From Jeotgalicoccus sp. (GTDB lineage Bacteria > Bacillota > Bacilli > Staphylococcales > Salinicoccaceae): 64,000 nt of DNA. Positions 1 through 7,317 of this stretch are shown in pieces. Positions within the stretch are counted from its first letter, which is position 1; the number at the start of each line of letters is the position of its first letter. The position numbers and the translations under genes are program-made. The stretch covers positions 4,989-68,988 of the forward strand of contig DONT01000005.1 of assembly GCA_003513765.1 (NCBI GenBank), in the 5' to 3' direction. Under the pieces are notes generated by a model. The model saw only the letters and a list, made by a program, of their open reading frames with translations. It did not search any database and was not told where the DNA came from.

Positions 1-1295
1 CGGAACTGGCTTTTAAATTAGGCCGTTTTGGCGGATACACACTGCTTGAAAAAGGCGAAGAACATCCACGCGTTCTAGTGGGAAGAGATACACGTATTTC
101 AGGTGAAATGCTGGAGTCTGCGCTCGTTGCAGGACTATTATCAATCGGTGCTGAAGTGATGCGCCTCGGAGTGATTTCTACACCGGGTGTTGCTTACCTG
201 ACGAAAGATATGGAAGCAAATGCAGGCGTTATGATTTCCGCATCACACAACCCGGTTGAAGATAACGGAATTAAATTTTTCGGTCCGGACGGTTTTAAAC
301 TGACTGATGAACAGGAAGCTGAAATTGAGGCACTGCTCGACAGCGATGAAGATAATCTGCCAAGACCGACAGGTGTTTCTGTAGGTACAATTTCAGACTA
401 CTTTGAAGGCGGCCAGAAGTACTTAAGTTACTTAAAATCAACAATTGATACTGACTTTGAAGGATTGAAAATCGGCCTTGACGGTGCTCACGGCTCAACG
501 TATCACTTAGGACCTTATTTATTCGGGGACCTTGAAGCAGATACAGCGACAGTCGGCAGCAATCCTGACGGCACGAATATAAATGCAGGTGTCGGTTCAA
601 CGCATCCAGAGAAACTTCAGGAGCTCGTTAAAGAAGAGAAATGCGACTTCGGTCTTGCATTTGACGGAGACGGGGACAGAATTATTGCAGTAGATGAAAA
701 AGGTGAGATTGTCGACGGTGATAAGATCATGTTTATCCTTGCACATTCGCTGAAAGAAAAAGGCGAACTGAAAGACGATACAGTCGTGTCTACAGTAATG
801 AGTAACCTTGGATTCTATAAAGCAATTGAAGCACACGGTATGAAATCCGATAAAACACAGGTCGGCGATAGATACGTTGTAGCTGAAATGCGTAAAGGCG
901 GCTATTCATTAGGCGGTGAACAATCAGGTCATATCGTGATGATGGATTACAATACGACAGGCGACGGTCTGTTAACAGGAATTCATTTAGCGGCAATCGT
1001 TAAAGAATCAGGCAAGAAGATGAGTGAACTTGCTGCAATGGTTGAAACGTTCCCTCAGGAGCTCGTAAACGTGCGTGTAAGCGACAAGCACAACGTTACG
1101 AACAATGAAGCAGTTAAAGCAGTTATGACTGATGTAGAACAGCGCATGGCCGGTAATGGACGTATTCTCGTCCGTGCTTCAGGAACAGAACCGCTTGTAC
1201 GCGTTATGGTAGAAGCTGAAACTGAAGAACTCGCAGCGGACTACAGTGCAGAAATTGCTAAAGTAGTAGAAGCTGAAATGGGTTTAGATAAATAA
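1..1295 (+). CDS. glmM: Phosphoglucosamine mutase GlmM (5' end outside the window)
   Basis: The frame is open from base 3, so the gene starts upstream; about 431 residues are visible and roughly 20 N-terminal residues are missing compared with the usual 450. GlmM converts glucosamine-6-phosphate to glucosamine-1-phosphate in the cytoplasm for UDP-GlcNAc and cell-wall synthesis. Visible family motifs are the active-site serine loop SASHNP (phosphoserine codon at base 243), the metal-binding loop DGDGDR, the sugar-specificity loop GEQSGH and the C-terminal phosphate-binding RASGTEPLVRVMVE. The next pathway enzyme upstream in metabolism, GlmS, is encoded 1.7 kb downstream, as in staphylococci. 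Confidence 0.97.
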   Translation, partial: ELAFKLGRFGGYTLLEKGEEHPRVLVGRDTRISGEMLESALVAGLLSIGAEVMRLGVISTPGVAYLTKDMEANAGVMISASHNPVEDNGIKFFGPDGFKLTDEQEAEIEALLDSDEDNLPRPTGVSVGTISDYFEGGQKYLSYLKSTIDTDFEGLKIGLDGAHGSTYHLGPYLFGDLEADTATVGSNPDGTNINAGVGSTHPEKLQELVKEEKCDFGLAFDGDGDRIIAVDEKGEIVDGDKIMFILAHSLKEKGELKDDTVVSTVMSNLGFYKAIEAHGMKSDKTQVGDRYVVAEMRKGGYSLGGEQSGHIVMMDYNTTGDGLLTGIHLAAIVKESGKKMSELAAMVETFPQELVNVRVSDKHNVTNNEAVKAVMTDVEQRMAGNGRILVRASGTEPLVRVMVEAETEELAADYSAEIAKVVEAEMGLDK

Positions 1296-1306
1296 GAATA
1301 AAAATG

Positions 1307-1346
1307 AAAGTGCTGCCTCCTTAATCCGGAAGCAGCACTTTTTTCT
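1307..1346 (+). terminator. Intrinsic terminator of glmM
   Basis: AAGTGCTGC pairs with GCAGCACTT around a short loop and is followed by a T-rich tract, starting 11 bases after the glmM stop codon. Confidence 0.85.
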
Positions 1347-1369
1347 TTTATCACAACGACCCGCTTTTA

Positions 1370-1398
1370 TTGACTGAAAATTCTGTACCGTATACTAT
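1370..1398 (+). promoter_or_regulatory. Orphan sigma-A-type promoter
   Basis: TTGACT (1370-1375) and TACTAT (1393-1398) are separated by exactly 17 bases. No convincing reading frame follows before the hairpin terminator at 1601, so it would drive a non-coding transcript. This is a prediction by motif only. Confidence 0.5.
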
Positions 1399-1404
1399 TG
1401 ATGT

Positions 1405-1636
1405 AAATTGAGTTGCGCATTAACAAGTAAAGCATATAGGGCAGGCTGGCATCCAGGAGCATATACATATAGAAATCTTATACAGTCCGGGATGAGGCTG
1501 CTAATATCATTTAATATTTTTCAATGGAGTAGAAGTTTTGGGGTGTCGCTAAAAAGTTTGTTATTGATCCGCATGACATGATGAAATAAAATTTATATTT
1601 AAAAAGCGAAGCCGTATTTCTGGCTTCGCTTTTTTA
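1405..1636 (+). ncRNA. Candidate small RNA between glmM and the DUF457 gene
   Basis: The stretch between glmM and the next gene has its own predicted promoter (1370-1398) and ends in a strong hairpin terminator, giving a transcript of about 230 nt. The longest internal frame starts at 1492 (29 codons) and has no ribosome binding site at a workable distance. A short CTGG-CAT-CCAG hairpin and a G-rich tract near 1548 are visible. I do not recognise 6S, SRP, tmRNA or RNase P hallmarks. An alternative is that this is simply an empty spacer. Confidence 0.35.
1601..1636. terminator. Bidirectional hairpin terminator
   Basis: AAAAGCGAAGCC pairs with GGCTTCGCTTTT and is flanked by A and T tracts, so it can end transcription from both sides: the candidate small RNA (+) and the gene at 1646-2179 (-). 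Confidence 0.8.
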
Positions 1637-1645
1637 TGTATGAGA

Positions 1646-2179
1646 CTAATATGCGGGATTAGCCAGCAGCTCGCCCATATTAAAATCATTTATAAACGTA
1701 AATATGTATACACCTAATACCTGAAATCCAAAATATAGCGAAATGAGACACAGCAGGCCGAAAATAATATTCTCTGTAAAGCTGCCTGTTCGTGTAGTAA
1801 TCGGAAATTTCACTTTAAAACTTACCGGAAAAAACAGCTGTATGCCGCTTTTAGTCGCCATGTCCAATATGTAATGACTGATCATGCCCGTAATTAAACC
1901 GAGCTTTATTGCATCATTTGAAAAGAAGTAATCGACGAGAAAAGCAATCAGCACGATAAACAGCAGGCTGTGTGTAAACGAACGGTGACCGAAAACGAAA
2001 TTAATAAATTTCGAAAGCACCGGAAACGTCTTCCCAATCTTGCTGCCGCCGTGGCATATATCGGGAATTAAAGACCCGGCAATACCGGCGCCAATTAATA
2101 AAACAGGATCGGCGTATGTAAAATGAGCGACTGCCAGACTGGATGCGACACCACCGATGATATGAGTTTTACCTTTCAT
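1646..2179 (-). CDS. Membrane-bound metal-dependent hydrolase, DUF457/YdjM family
   Basis: A 177-residue integral membrane protein beginning MKGKTHIIGG. An upstream in-frame start would add 15 residues, but GAGGAGGT lies 7 bases before the chosen ATG. The N-terminal KGKTHIIGG, the GHRSFTHSLLF segment and the SHYILDMATKSG motif are the histidine/aspartate signature of the YdjM (LexA-regulated, DUF457) family, which are predicted metal-dependent hydrolases with four or five membrane spans. The substrate is unknown. It is transcribed alone, toward the bidirectional terminator at 1601. Confidence 0.85.
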   Translation of the reverse strand: MKGKTHIIGGVASSLAVAHFTYADPVLLIGAGIAGSLIPDICHGGSKIGKTFPVLSKFINFVFGHRSFTHSLLFIVLIAFLVDYFFSNDAIKLGLITGMISHYILDMATKSGIQLFFPVSFKVKFPITTRTGSFTENIIFGLLCLISLYFGFQVLGVYIFTFINDFNMGELLANPAY

Positions 2180-2348
2180 GATGTGACCTCCTCTGACCTG
2201 TATATTATAACACTTTTTAGACATAAATATAACTTCTTATGAACAATTATAAGAGGATGTTAAGTCGTACGCTTCAGAGCATCTCGATATAATAAATGTA
2301 AAAATGTTATTATTAAATTATAAGAAGACGAACAAAAGGAGAATCATT

Positions 2349-2543
2349 ATGGACGGAACAAAAAGAGCAGATATAAAAGTTGGCAGTACAGTTAAAGTCG
2401 TACAGAAAAACCATCAGAGAACAGGTGAACTTACTGAGGGCGTCGTCGCAAGAATATTAACGAACTCAGCTAACCATCATCACGGCATCAAAGTTAAACT
2501 TGAAGACGGTATCGTCGGCAGAGTAAAAGAAATTATAGAATAA
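2349..2543 (+). CDS. ywbE: YwbE family protein (DUF2196)
   Basis: A 64-residue basic protein with the pattern RADIKVGSTVKVVQK, QRTGELTEGVV, HHHGIKVKLEDGIVGRV, which matches the B. subtilis YwbE family over its whole length. The start is the ATG after AAAGGAGAATCATT; an in-frame ATG 45 bases earlier has no ribosome binding site. The fold resembles a small KOW/SH3-like barrel, suggesting nucleic-acid contact, but the function is not established. A hairpin terminator follows directly, so it is monocistronic. Confidence 0.85.
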   Translation: MDGTKRADIKVGSTVKVVQKNHQRTGELTEGVVARILTNSANHHHGIKVKLEDGIVGRVKEIIE

Positions 2544-2552
2544 TGATTGCGG

Positions 2553-2585
2553 CAGGGACGATAATAATATCGTTCCTGTTTTTTA
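2553..2585 (+). terminator. Terminator of ywbE
   Basis: CAGGGACGAT and ATCGTTCCTG form an almost perfect stem with an AT loop, followed by TTTTTT. Confidence 0.85.
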
Positions 2586-2611
2586 ATTTCTTGGTAAGCC
2601 GGGAATGCGGG

Positions 2612-2705
2612 GCTACATTGTCCGATAAATGGGTTTGTCGGACAATGTGGAAATGACACTGTCTGATAAATGGATTTGTCGGACAATGTGGAAATGACAC
2701 TGTCA
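2612..2705. repeat. 41-bp tandem repeat array A1
   Basis: Units begin at 2619, 2660 and 2701 (TGTCCGA, TGTCTGA, then a truncated copy), exactly 41 bp apart. Each unit holds the inverted repeat TGTCCGA / TCGGACA closing an AAA-TTT extended stem. The same unit in the opposite orientation forms the array at 40072-40236. It sits between the ywbE terminator and the glmS promoter. Confidence 0.9.
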
Positions 2706-2775
2706 CTCAAACGAAGATCCAGACGAATAAATAATCAATTAACTATAATTTTTACCATTAAAAGGTAAAAAATTC

Positions 2776-2804
2776 TTGTAATCAAGAAAAAAATAATTTA
2801 CACT
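2776..2804 (+). promoter_or_regulatory. Predicted glmS promoter
   Basis: TTGTAA (2776-2781) and TACACT (2799-2804) are 17 bases apart. Transcription would start near 2811, about 40 nt before the ribozyme cleavage site. Confidence 0.5.
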
Positions 2805-2844
2805 TTTATTCTGACGAAAAAGGAGGGAAATTTGTAAAGAAATC

Positions 2845-2990
2845 GGAATAGCGCCTGAGCAGTAGACATTTACTGTTGACGAGGAGGACAGCGATCGAAC
2901 TTTCGGCGGATGCTGTCCCGGATACTGAAGTATTCGTAAGTGTATCTGTGAAAATTACCGGGTGACCGGTCTGACAAAGCAGATACCCCA
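2845..2990 (+). ncRNA. glmS ribozyme/riboswitch (GlcN6P-activated)
   Basis: The leader contains the ribozyme hallmarks in order: AGCGCC at the cleavage site (cut predicted between A2850 and G2851), a short P1-type hairpin CAGTA/TACTG, the core GTTGACGAGGA, a helix GGACAGC/GCTGTCC, and TTTCGGCGGATGC followed by CCGG. The GGACAGC/GCTGTCC pair differs from the B. subtilis GGAGG/CCTCC pair but keeps complementarity, which is covariation support. A P4-like stem ACCGG-GTGA-CCGGT has a GNRA-type loop. The known function is self-cleavage of the glmS mRNA when glucosamine-6-phosphate is abundant. Confidence 0.95.
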
Positions 2991-3024
2991 CAAAACTTAA
3001 ACGAACGTAGAAGGAGTTTATCTT

Positions 3025-4827
3025 ATGTGCGGAATTGTTGGTTATATTGGAACGGCAGATACGAAGGAAATATTATTAAAAGGGCTTGAAAAGCTGGAGT
3101 ACCGCGGTTACGATTCAGCGGGTATTGCGGTAAAGAATAATAAGGAAACAAAAGTATTTAAAGAAAAAGGCAGAATTGCCGAACTGCGTAAAAAAGTGGA
3201 CGGAGATTTCGAGGGAACTATCGGTATCGGCCATACACGCTGGGCCACACACGGTGAACCGAGTGTAGCGAATTCTCACCCGCATCAGAGCACGGATGAG
3301 AGATTTACGCTTGTGCATAACGGTGTGATTGAAAACTATAAGCAGTTAAAAGAAGAGTATTTAAACGATACAAAACTTGTGTCGGATACTGATACGGAAA
3401 TTATCGTACAGCTTGTTGCGAAGTTTGCCGCTGAAGGTTCATCGACACTTGAAGCATTTCAAAAGACTTTATCATTACTGCACGGTTCTTACGCAATCGG
3501 TCTCTTGGATAATGACGATGACCACACGATCTATGCAGCTAAAAATAAATCACCGCTTCTTTTAGGTAAAGGTGACGGCTTCAATGTCATTACATCAGAT
3601 GCAATGGCGATGCTTAATTTAACGAATGAATTTGTTGAACTGATGGACGGCGAAATCATTCAGCTGATGGAACACCAAATGATTATCAGAGATATCGAAG
3701 GTGCAGAAATCGAACGTGAATCTTATATCGCGGAAATTGATGCGAGCGACACGGAGCTTGGCACATATCCGCACTACATGATTAAGGAAATCAATGAACA
3801 GCCGCAGGTGATGCGTAAAATTATTAAAGAATATCAGGATGAGCACGGCGAACTTAAAATCGATCAAAATATAATTAAACAGCTGAATGAAGCGGACCGC
3901 TTGTATATCATCGCAGCAGGTACGAGTTACCACGCCGGACTGATTGGTAAAGAATACTTTGAAAAATGGGCAGGCGTGCCGACAGAAGTACATGTCGCAT
4001 CTGAGTTTGTCTACAATACACCGTTATTATCAGAAAAGCCGCTATTTATCTTTATCTCTCAATCTGGAGAAACTGCAGACAGCCGTGCAGTTCTCGTTGA
4101 TATTAAAGAAAAAGGCTACAAATCATTAACGATGACAAATGTGCCGGGATCGACACTGTCGCGTGAAGCGGATGAAACGCTGATACTGCATGCAGGACCG
4201 GAAATTGCAGTTGCATCGACGAAAGCCTATGTGGCGCAGATTGCAGTCCTTGCGATTACAGCAGCAGTGACAGCGAGAGAGCTGAACAAAGTTTCAGATA
4301 TGAATTTAATGGCTGAACTTGGGAAAGTTACGACGGCAATTACAGCAGTTATTGAAGATGCTGATAAAATTGAAAAAATCGTTAAGAGCTACTTGGAAAC
4401 AGCGAGAAATGCGTTCTTTATCGGCAGAGCCATGGATTACTATGTTGGACTTGAAGGCGCGTTGAAACTGAAAGAAATATCGTATATCCAGGCGGAAGGA
4501 TTCGCAGGCGGCGAACTGAAGCATGGAACGATTGCCTTGATCGAAGAAGGTACACCGGTATTTGCATTGTCGACACAGAATAAAGTCGATTTAAATATTA
4601 GAAGCAACGCACAAGAAGTAAAAGCGCGTGGTGCGAATGTATGTGTCGTAGCAATGGAAGGACTTGAGCAGGAAGGTGACGCATACGTCATTCCAAGAGT
4701 GGATGAAATGCTGACACCACTTGTCTCAGTTGTCGTCTATCAGCTGATTTCCTACTATGCAGCACTGCACAGAGGAAATGACGTAGACAAACCGCGTAAT
4801 CTGGCGAAGTCGGTTACGGTGGAATAG
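3025..4827 (+). CDS. glmS: Glutamine--fructose-6-phosphate aminotransferase (isomerizing)
   Basis: A 600-residue enzyme making glucosamine-6-phosphate from fructose-6-phosphate and glutamine, the first step to UDP-GlcNAc. The N-terminal class II amidotransferase domain starts MCGIVGYIG, so Cys2 becomes the N-terminal nucleophile; GHTRWATHG (near residue 70) and the HNG segment are also present. Two SIS sugar-isomerase domains follow (SQSGETADS near 350), and the C-terminus NLAKSVTVE is that of canonical GlmS. AAGGAG precedes the ATG. Expression is predicted to be controlled by the ribozyme at 2845-2990, and its product feeds GlmM, encoded upstream. Confidence 0.98.
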   Translation: MCGIVGYIGTADTKEILLKGLEKLEYRGYDSAGIAVKNNKETKVFKEKGRIAELRKKVDGDFEGTIGIGHTRWATHGEPSVANSHPHQSTDERFTLVHNGVIENYKQLKEEYLNDTKLVSDTDTEIIVQLVAKFAAEGSSTLEAFQKTLSLLHGSYAIGLLDNDDDHTIYAAKNKSPLLLGKGDGFNVITSDAMAMLNLTNEFVELMDGEIIQLMEHQMIIRDIEGAEIERESYIAEIDASDTELGTYPHYMIKEINEQPQVMRKIIKEYQDEHGELKIDQNIIKQLNEADRLYIIAAGTSYHAGLIGKEYFEKWAGVPTEVHVASEFVYNTPLLSEKPLFIFISQSGETADSRAVLVDIKEKGYKSLTMTNVPGSTLSREADETLILHAGPEIAVASTKAYVAQIAVLAITAAVTARELNKVSDMNLMAELGKVTTAITAVIEDADKIEKIVKSYLETARNAFFIGRAMDYYVGLEGALKLKEISYIQAEGFAGGELKHGTIALIEEGTPVFALSTQNKVDLNIRSNAQEVKARGANVCVVAMEGLEQEGDAYVIPRVDEMLTPLVSVVVYQLISYYAALHRGNDVDKPRNLAKSVTVE

Positions 4828-4846
4828 AGTAGTGAAGAACCTGAAA

Positions 4847-4884
4847 GACCCCTTTGAACTGTAAAGTTTAAAGGGGATTTTTGT
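4847..4884 (+). terminator. Terminator of glmS
   Basis: CCCCTTTGAACT pairs with AGTTTAAAGGGG around a 4-base loop, followed by TTTTTG. Confidence 0.85.
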
Positions 4885-4913
4885 TAGACTCAGGTTGTAT
4901 AGTAGATACTTTT

Positions 4914-4985
4914 CGTCATCTCTTGCTTCATATGTGTTCTAAATTTCTGGGACTGTTATGACACCGGCTCATATGTGTTCCAGCC
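4914..4985. repeat. 41-bp repeat array G (short, partly decayed)
   Basis: TCATATGTGTTC occurs at 4928 and 4969, 41 bp apart. The second unit is an intact hairpin, TTATGA, 7-nt loop CACCGGC, TCATAT; the left arm of the first unit has decayed. Arms match those of the array at 25407. It lies between the convergent 3' ends of glmS and the gene at 4994. Confidence 0.7.
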
Positions 4986-4993
4986 CCAATTTT

Positions 4994-5614
4994 TTAATAA
5001 GCTATTCCAACCCTGGACTTAATATACTCATCACTCTCAATTTGCTTATACACAAACTCTGCTGTGTCTCCAACTGTAATCTTCTTGCCGTCTTCAGGCA
5101 GGAAGTCACGTTCTTCACGGTGCTCACCAACCGCTTCACCGTCCGGCAGGTAAGTCGGGCAGACAACTGTCCAGTCGAGATCGGACTTTTCAAGCAGCAG
5201 GTAAGTCTTATGGTGTTCTTCTGCTGCGCGTGTTAATTTGCGTTTTGACTCGCTGGATTGATAGCGCAGCACGTCAGGCTCGACCCTGCTGTTCAGTATT
5301 CCTGCAGTACCAATCGTCACAATCCGTTTAATACCTTCAGCGTTCATAGCGTCAATAATCAGCGGCATGCTTTTTGTCAGTGTATCGGCCCCGTCTGTAT
5401 TTAACGCACTGATTACCACATCAGCACCTTTCATGGCGTGTTTTACATCTTCTTTAACAGTCACGTCACCTTTTATAATCGATAAATTTTCATCATTAAT
5501 TGATACCTTTTCAGGTGTCCGTACAAGTGCGGTCACCTGGTGTTTATCTCCCAAAGCCAGCTGTGCAATCTCACTGCCGGCTCTGCCTGTCATTCCTAAA
5601 AGTAAAATATTCAT
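4994..5614 (-). CDS. NAD(P)H-binding protein, atypical SDR (NmrA/YwnB-like)
   Basis: A 206-residue cytoplasmic protein with an N-terminal Rossmann strand and dinucleotide loop LLGMTGRAG, then the pattern VVISALNTDGADT and IVTIGTAGIL typical of NAD(P)-binding atypical short-chain reductases (SDR_a5). The start is one of two adjacent ATGs after AGAAAGGG; the second gives the family-like beginning MNILLLGMTG. A longer frame runs 20 codons further upstream without a ribosome binding site. Substrate and role cannot be read from sequence. It is convergent with glmS and transcribed alone. Confidence 0.8.
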   Translation of the reverse strand: MNILLLGMTGRAGSEIAQLALGDKHQVTALVRTPEKVSINDENLSIIKGDVTVKEDVKHAMKGADVVISALNTDGADTLTKSMPLIIDAMNAEGIKRIVTIGTAGILNSRVEPDVLRYQSSESKRKLTRAAEEHHKTYLLLEKSDLDWTVVCPTYLPDGEAVGEHREERDFLPEDGKKITVGDTAEFVYKQIESDEYIKSRVGIAY

Positions 5615-5730
5615 CATAGCAACCCTTTCTAAGACTCTTCTTATATAAATAATATCATTATTTTTTCTTATCATTATGTATACTGTTTATAACTTTTGCA
5701 CAAAAGAAATCGTTATATATAACATCAGAC

Positions 5731-5845
5731 TGGCAATATACCCCAAAAGTCACTATAATAAACGATGTATGGAAAAATAATCAGAAAATCTGAAAACAGC
5801 AATAATGATTTCTGAAAGCGCTGTATAAATTCAGTGTTTTCCATA
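5731..5845 (+). promoter_or_regulatory. Predicted gcvPA promoter and structured 5' leader
   Basis: A consensus -10 TATAAT lies at 5754-5759 with only a weak -35 (TGGCAA, 5731-5736). Immediately after the predicted start, TATGGAAAA (5768-5776) and TTTTCCATA (5837-5845) form a perfect 9-bp stem that encloses a TCAGA-AAA-TCTGA hairpin and an ACAGC/GCTGT hairpin. No glycine riboswitch core is present. The remaining bases to the gcvPA start are AT-rich with no other feature I can name. Confidence 0.4.
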
Positions 5846-5964
5846 TGAGCTCTGCTGCTAAATTGATTATTTATTTAGTTCGATATGGTAGTATAGAGTG
5901 TGGAAATAAAATAATAATAGTAAATTATTATATTATAAATGTGAAGAACAGGGAGGAAATTGTA

Positions 5965-7317
5965 ATGGATTTTCGTTATTTACCAGCTACTGAAGCTGAT
6001 AAAACACAGATGTTAGAAAAGATCGGTGCAAAATCCACAGACGAGCTTTTTCAAGATATTCCTGAAAAAGTTAGACTGGACAGAAAATTAAATCTGAAAG
6101 AACCAACTAGTGAGTACGAACTTAAAAAAGAAATGACTGCAATGGCTGCTAAAAACGCAAACCTGCAGGATTACAGTTCATTTTTAGGTGCTGGGGTATA
6201 CGATCACTTTATCCCGTCAGTAGTTGACCATGTTATTTCAAGACAAGAATTTTATACTTCTTACACGCCTTACCAGCCGGAAATGACACAGGGTGAACTT
6301 CAAGCTATGTTTGAGTTCCAGACTATGGTTTCTGAAATTACTGGTATGCCTATCGTAAACTCTTCATTATATGACGGCGGAACTGCTGTTGTAGAAGCAA
6401 TGTACTTAAGCAACGTTCAAACTAAGAAGAAAAAAATCTTAGTATCTGAAGCATTGCACCCTGAGTACCGTCAATTAGTTAAGACTGCATCTAAAGGTAA
6501 AGGCCTTGAGATTGTTGAAATCGGTTTAACTGACGGGAAAACTGACTTAGCACAACTTGAAAAAGAAATTGATGAAGATACAGCTTCAGTTATCGTTCAA
6601 TACCCTAACTTCTTAGGCCAGATTGAACCGCTTGATAAAATAAATGAATTAATTAAAGCACAGCCTAAAACAATGATGGTTGTTTCAAGTAACCCGTTAG
6701 CATTAGGCTACTTAACTCCGCCTTCAGAATTCGGCGCTGATATCGTTGTTGGTGATACACAAGTATTTGGTATCCCTGCACAGCTTGGCGGACCGCACTG
6801 TGGTTACTTCGCTACAACTGAAAAGTTAATGCGTAAAGTACCTGGACGTTTCGTTGGTGAAACAGTTGACGAAGACGGCCAGCGCGGCTACGTTCTAGCA
6901 CTTCAAACGAGAGAACAGCACATTAGACGTGAAAAAGCGACATCAAACATCACGTCTAACCAGGCATTAAACGCAGTAGCAAGTTCAGCTGCAATGAGTG
7001 CACTTGGTAAGAACGGTGTTAAAGACATGTCTAAATTAAACATGCAAAAAGCAAGATATACTCAGAAACAGCTTGAAGAAGCTGGTTTACCAGCAGCATT
7101 CAAAGGATCATTCTTCAACGAATTCGTAGTTAAGCTTTCACAGCCTGTTAAAGAGGTTAACGAGAAGTTATTCGATAAAGGCATTGTCGGCGGATTTGAC
7201 CTTGGTATCATTTACCCTGAGTTCGAAAATCACATGCTGATTGCAACGACAGAAATCCGTTCGAAAGAAGAAATCGATGCATTTGTTAAAGAATTGGGGG
7301 ATATCAACAATGGCTAA
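5965..7317 (+). CDS. gcvPA: Glycine dehydrogenase (decarboxylating) subunit 1
   Basis: A 450-residue protein corresponding to the N-terminal half of glycine cleavage P-protein. Together with GcvPB it decarboxylates glycine and transfers the aminomethyl group to lipoylated GcvH. The start MDFRYLPATEADK is preceded by GGGAGG at the right distance; an in-frame start 120 bases upstream has none. Family signatures include FLGAGVYDHFIPSVVDH, YTPYQPEMTQGELQ and LGGPHCGYFA. The stop overlaps the gcvPB start by 8 bases, indicating translational coupling. The usual neighbour gcvT is not in front of it. Confidence 0.97.
   Translation: MDFRYLPATEADKTQMLEKIGAKSTDELFQDIPEKVRLDRKLNLKEPTSEYELKKEMTAMAAKNANLQDYSSFLGAGVYDHFIPSVVDHVISRQEFYTSYTPYQPEMTQGELQAMFEFQTMVSEITGMPIVNSSLYDGGTAVVEAMYLSNVQTKKKKILVSEALHPEYRQLVKTASKGKGLEIVEIGLTDGKTDLAQLEKEIDEDTASVIVQYPNFLGQIEPLDKINELIKAQPKTMMVVSSNPLALGYLTPPSEFGADIVVGDTQVFGIPAQLGGPHCGYFATTEKLMRKVPGRFVGETVDEDGQRGYVLALQTREQHIRREKATSNITSNQALNAVASSAAMSALGKNGVKDMSKLNMQKARYTQKQLEEAGLPAAFKGSFFNEFVVKLSQPVKEVNEKLFDKGIVGGFDLGIIYPEFENHMLIATTEIRSKEEIDAFVKELGDINNG

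Noticed and set aside
1492..1581. 29-codon peptide inside the candidate small RNA
   Set aside because: No Shine-Dalgarno sequence at a suitable distance and no recognisable features.
2744..2775. Terminator-like TTTTTACC/GGTAAAAA hairpin before the glmS promoter
   Set aside because: The stem is mostly A-T and there is no upstream gene that needs it; left unannotated.
5680..5964. Glycine riboswitch before gcvPA
   Set aside because: The conserved glycine aptamer cores are absent; only an unrelated AT-rich hairpin structure is present.
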